In this document: one piece after another, positions 60,001-64,000 of the stretch
Position numbering within the stretch: the stretch's first letter is position 1
Layout of the letters: each line of letters starts with the position of its first letter
Source of the DNA: Onthophagus taurus
Taxonomy: Eukaryota > Arthropoda > Insecta > Coleoptera > Scarabaeidae
NCBI RefSeq assembly: GCF_036711975.1
Contig: NC_091972.1
Coordinates: 12,281,001 to 12,345,000, forward strand
Reading direction: 5' to 3'
Length of the DNA stretch: 64,000 nt
Notes under the pieces: generated by a model
Seen by the model: only the letters and a program-made list of their open reading frames with translations
Database searches by the model: none
What the model was told of the DNA's origin: nothing
Program-made: the position numbers and the translations under genes

Positions 60001-62124
60001 GTATATTTTGTGACCTGTGCCATAAATAAATAAAAATTTTGTTGTTCTGCTGCACTTCAATGTGTCATGCATATTTTTAACCGTGGCATGGTGGAGAGTA
60101 TTATTCCAGATTGTTGTCCAATCTGTTATAAACATCCTGTGTTTGAACTAAGTAAATCATATTGTCATCCTTCAATCTCATTATTTCTTTTCATTTTATG
60201 TCAATATATCTAACATAAAAACCCTCAAACATCAAAATGTTCTACCACCAGTATAATATTACTGTTTAAAAATGCTTGAAAATTTTCTGTAAAGATTAAA
60301 GTACAGCGACCTTTTAATTAAAAGTGACCTTGTATCGTCTAAAATTAAATACATGTAATTGTTTGTTTTGCTTTTTCTGCACATAAGGTTCCCCACGAAG
60401 AGTTGTCGAAGAGTGGGTGTGTGACATCGATGATCAACAAATAACACTGAAGGTCAACCTGGTTGAAGATATGAACAAACATGCACACCTTTAAGTTGTC
60501 ACGAACATTTAATAACAAGCAAATAAAAATAATATAATAACACTAAGAAATTCAGTTAAAACACATTCGTTTTGATGAATCCTTAATAAATTTAATGGAT
60601 GCAGTTAATAAACGTTTAGAGACCCAACGACTTTCAATAAGAAAGCAATTAAGCGAATTTCTAATCACCGATCTGCGTCCGAAGATACATCGTTAAGACA
60701 TAAGGCTATGTCTTTTACATGCAAACATTTATTGTTAATTATGTAAGCGTTCGAGTGTAAAATTTTACGCGTCGTCGATCTTTACGTTAACCTTGCATTT
60801 CGCTTTTATGACTATATAAGATCATTATACACATTTAAATAATTAAAACTTAAATGATTTAAAATGCTATAAATTACGATCATCTTAATTTGATTTTTAT
60901 GTTATTTTATTTTTCTGACATTTAAGATTCATATCGACCTTCCTTGGATTATTGAAAACATAAACAGCAAGAAATTAACAAGATGGGAGAGGCTATAAAA
61001 AAAGGTAAACGAGAAGATTGTTGTTTAAAAGTTTAAATTTATAGGTACAAGATCTTTTTCTGAACTGAAAATATCATCATTCTCCATTATAAATTACACA
61101 TTTTCTTTTTTTTAAGACAATATCTTTATTCTTGAGTTAGAAAGAAATTTCTAAATATTCAAAGTAGATTAGTTTTAATTTTTATACGATTCAAAAAAAA
61201 TGATATAACAATGTTGTGCAATATGAACCATAAACCACAGTTAAACTTTCTAAACCGGGATTTCCGTTTTAGAAATTATTATATAACCCCAATACGTTTT
61301 ATATGGATTATGTATATCTTGACGTGACATATCATTTAAAACGGTTTCAATTAATTTATTAAATTTCTTATATAATAAATTAATTGATGATTCAAAATGA
61401 ATGTAATTGTTGATATTTTATAATTGAGCATAAAAATAGTCGACTTTTATATAATTTTAAATGGAATTAAGAAGTTATTTTCATGTCACCAAATGAAAGT
61501 TTCGTTTCTTACACGTTCGAGTAAACTTACTTACGCAAAATTGCGTAAGTAGGACATTTATCAAAAGAGTGTAATTGGCTCAGAGTTATGCCTCTACGTT
61601 TTACGCAACTATTAAAGTCTAATAATTAGTATAGAGTTTTCATTTACATTTTTTACTGCACCATTTTAACTTTTTTTTGCTTTGCACAAACTATTAATGT
61701 AAAGTAAATGTTGCAAGAAAATGTTAAAGAATTTCGTATAATTTCGATTGTGAGGGTCGAGAATTGGCACGGTGTCAACGATTGCGTCAGATACACTATA
61801 TGGACCGTTTCATTCACTTTCTCTCTACTCAATTTGTTGCTTAAATACGTTAAAATAAAATTGTTTCTAACTTACTTCTTGGCCATCAATTTCTTGGGGT
61901 GCCTCCGTTGTAGTGGTTGTCGTCGATGGGCTTTTTCCTAATATCAAAGCTGTGGCCCTTAGCGAATTAACATCTTGTATGCACAACCAGAATGTGGCTA
62001 AACACAAAAGAAAAATATAAAAAGAAATACACGATGATTAAAAGTATAAAGGTGATGATCGTTGCGTAACGTTTCTCTTCTTACCTATTATGAGAAGACA
62101 CCAAAGTCCGGGTGGCCTTTTCAT
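54003..62124 (-). CDS. CPAP1-like cuticle protein: one chitin-binding domain and a long charged tail
   Basis: Five exons join in frame: 62124-62085, 61997-61876, 57168-56944, 56098-55656 and 55596-54003, 807 residues. The N-terminus MKRPPGLWCLLIIA then TFWLCIQDVNS is signal-peptide-like and is followed by a TTTTTE linker. One CBM_14 (peritrophin-A) domain is complete, with cysteines spaced C-x14-C-x5-C-x9-C-x12-C-x7-C, starting FKCDGLHDGFY and ending HFVSEVDC; it spans the join of exons 3 and 4. A single CBM_14 with long flanking low-complexity sequence is the CPAP1 layout, secreted proteins that bind chitin in cuticle. The remaining ~600 residues are rich in R, D, E, K and P, with DYEEYEDE-type acidic blocks and about eight RNQD/RNQE repeats. 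The 4.7-kb second intron separates the signal exons from the rest. Confidence 0.92.
57169..61875 (-). other. Long intron of the CPAP1-like gene
   Basis: AT-rich 4.7 kb with no further exon recognised. A GC-richer stretch at about 58130-58270 may be a retroelement fragment but could not be placed. A near-perfect palindrome lies at 61528-61551. A frame at 59425-59688 has no ATG at its start and no family resemblance. Confidence 0.55.
61528..61551. repeat. 11-bp perfect inverted repeat with 2-nt centre
   Basis: TACTTACGCAA (61528-61538) pairs with TTGCGTAAGTA (61541-61551). The arms are 350 bp downstream of exon 61997-61876 in the direction of transcription. The form suits a dimeric DNA-binding site or a MITE remnant. 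Confidence 0.5.
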
Positions 62125-64000
62125 TATCCTGTAAGAAAAGGATACTCAATGAGTTGCAATGTCACGACTTTACGGTACGACAAGCGTTTGAAGGTGTGGA
62201 GTATATCTGTATGCTCTTTGAACCATCACATTAATTCTTAAATTCCATATAATTCTTAAGTTAAACCTTGGCACCGATCTGATCGGCGATTATGTATTAT
62301 CTTATAGGAAAAAAGGTAATTTAACGATGAAGTGGGTTAATAGAATCGGTAAGGAGTTGTATGTATAAGTAATTGAGGAATTGTGTTGTTTTAAGAGGTG
62401 AAACCTTTCACATTTTCTTTAATATTCAACAATGTGATATATTTTCAGATACATACAATTTTTAACTTTCATTTGTGAACTCATTTCTTAGTCTTCATAA
62501 ATAAGATTGCAGTTTCCTGCAACAATTAAGGTGTGAAAATATAGTTTCAGTTTTTATATAAGAAGTACCACATCATACGTCTAATTTTCTGTAATAACAT
62601 TTTTAACTTTTAATACTTGTAGATATTCAAAATTCTATTTTTTTTAAATTTAAGAACTCAAAGTATTTAAGTAGTATTTATTATTTAAAGTTCTTTAGTA
62701 AACCGATGAAGTCTGTTTTGTAAGTGTTTGTTTTTCTGATGGTGTAACATACTTCAAAGTTGTTGATATTTTACTTCTAAAGAACTGATCTTTCAGACGG
62801 TTTTCTATTTGTTCCTGTAAATCTAACATTATATAATCTCCTGTAGCTGGTCAAATTTGTTGACGCCGCTCATTACTTGATTATATTCTGCTATCACTCC
62901 AGCGCAATAAACAGTCTCCTTGTTTCTTTGCAACATAATTGTATCAGTCACAACAAAAATTTCATTTTGAAGTAATAATTGGTCTGGTTCATCAAACTTT
63001 GTGCTTTGTTATATCAAACCGCATTAAGTCCCTGCATTAATTCACACACCTTTTTACAAAATGCTTTCAGGTTTACTTTCACAAGTCCCTTACACATGGT
63101 TTAATCGTTTCCTGCTACGTACTACTACTACGTGTTGCTGCGTTGTTTACATGTTGTTTAGAAATGTGCAGTACACAAAGTTTCAGGTAATACTAATGTA
63201 TTACACATTATATGTTGTCGTAAGTTATAAGCCTAACGAGATTATTCTTGAAAGTTGACATCTAGTAAAATTTTTTGCAAAAATTTCAGTCGGACGGCCA
63301 AAATTCGAGATTAGCTGAAAAGTCGAAAAAATCAGGCAGGACCACAAAGAAATGTTCAAACCTACATGCCCCATAATTGTCATGTCCGGCTTACAGTGAG
63401 TAATAAAAATTTAGTAGTTTATTATTAATTATGTAAATTTTAAATAAGTAATGTAAATGTAAAGAAGTCTTTGTTTTAAGTAATTCTTTGAGAAGCTGTT
63501 TGAAATCTTTTCAAGGCGTATTCTGCCTATTACGTGAAAAATTAGGGAAGGGGAGAACGTTCATAACAACATAGGTGATGACAGAAAGACTAAAATGATT
63601 ACAAATAAACTAGACAAAGTGAAGAGTTCTAAAGGAAAATTTCAAGGAAAAAATACGATTATAGTCAATTGAAACCAAAGAGGTTGTAACTGTATTCTTT
63701 GTTACCTATAAGAAAAATATGTGTAATACAAGCTTTGTTCTATACATTTTAATTTAGGTTTCGCTTCAGCAGCGACTTATGCAGCTATTGCGAGCATTCA
63801 TAAAGTTAAAACTAAACAATTTAACATCTTATAAATGAAACCAAATACCAAAACAAACTTTGATCGACAGCAGATTCAAAATTTAGCCAAATTGGCTTTC
63901 CAAGAAACCACATCACATTACATTTTACTGTTTGTGTGTCATCGATATTGCTACAAAAGATCCGCTTTCTTAAGTGTGAACTAAAGATAATGCAGGTTGT
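62125..64000. other. 5' flank of the CPAP1-like gene, nothing recognised
   Basis: Should contain the CPAP1 promoter and 5' UTR, neither located. A stretch around 63280-63420 (cggacggccaaaattcgaga and following) is GC-richer and looks different from its surroundings, possibly a transposon piece. Open frames here show no family features. Confidence 0.45.

Noticed and set aside
1-64000. tRNA, rRNA and CRISPR content
   Set aside because: No tRNA B-box with matching A-box, no rRNA-like stretch and no regularly spaced short direct repeats were found.

Overview
The window looks like AT-rich animal nuclear DNA, most likely from an insect and probably a beetle. Genes are split by GT-AG introns, many only 50-60 nt long. 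The proteins are arthropod types: a CPAP1-like cuticle protein, a Sidestep-family adhesion protein and a FAMeT-domain protein. Decayed Tc1/mariner, piggyBac, Jockey-like and other LINE copies lie between them. No bacterial features, CRISPR arrays or tRNAs were recognised. The order cannot be fixed from sequence alone; 'beetle' is an impression, not a demonstration.

Layout. 1-2653 (-): 5' part of a secreted or receptor-like gene with FAMeT-like domains, running off the left edge. 2654-15299: no gene recognised; it holds a purine-rich tract, an internally deleted LINE, a LINE-like 3' tail and a Tc1 relic. 15300-31596 (+): the last five exons of a Sidestep-like immunoglobulin gene with very long introns, which carry a Jockey-like relic, a palindromic TA-flanked element with a second element inserted at its centre, and a possible 61-residue membrane micropeptide. 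32537-33177 (+): NDUFA8, a complex I subunit, complete in three exons. 34465-40382 (-) and 41852-44094 (+): a head-to-head pair of GT31 (beta-1,3-galactosyltransferase-like) genes. 44351-45710: a 1.36-kb foldback element. 48917-50484 (+): GPATCH4, complete in four exons and flanked by repeat families. 52150-52652: piggyBac transposase relic. 54003-62124 (-): CPAP1-like chitin-binding protein, complete in five exons. 62125-64000: nothing recognised.

The most unusual locus is the plus-strand GT31 gene. Nine exons can be joined in frame into a 599-residue protein with a signal peptide and two GT31 domains in tandem. The first has lost the acidic DxD-type motif and the glycine-rich acceptor-side motif; the second keeps both. 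The 51-nt intron joining them has an in-frame stop just inside it, so retention would give a free-standing degenerate domain. The neighbouring single-domain gene shares exon lengths (275 and 149 nt) with the second domain, pointing to local duplication with inversion.

The genes do not form an operon-like pathway. Two themes recur: secretory or surface proteins (FAMeT protein, Sidestep-like, GT31 pair, CPAP1) and housekeeping genes (NDUFA8, GPATCH4). All exon joins were worked out by hand from splice sites, reading phase and family resemblance, and need transcript confirmation.
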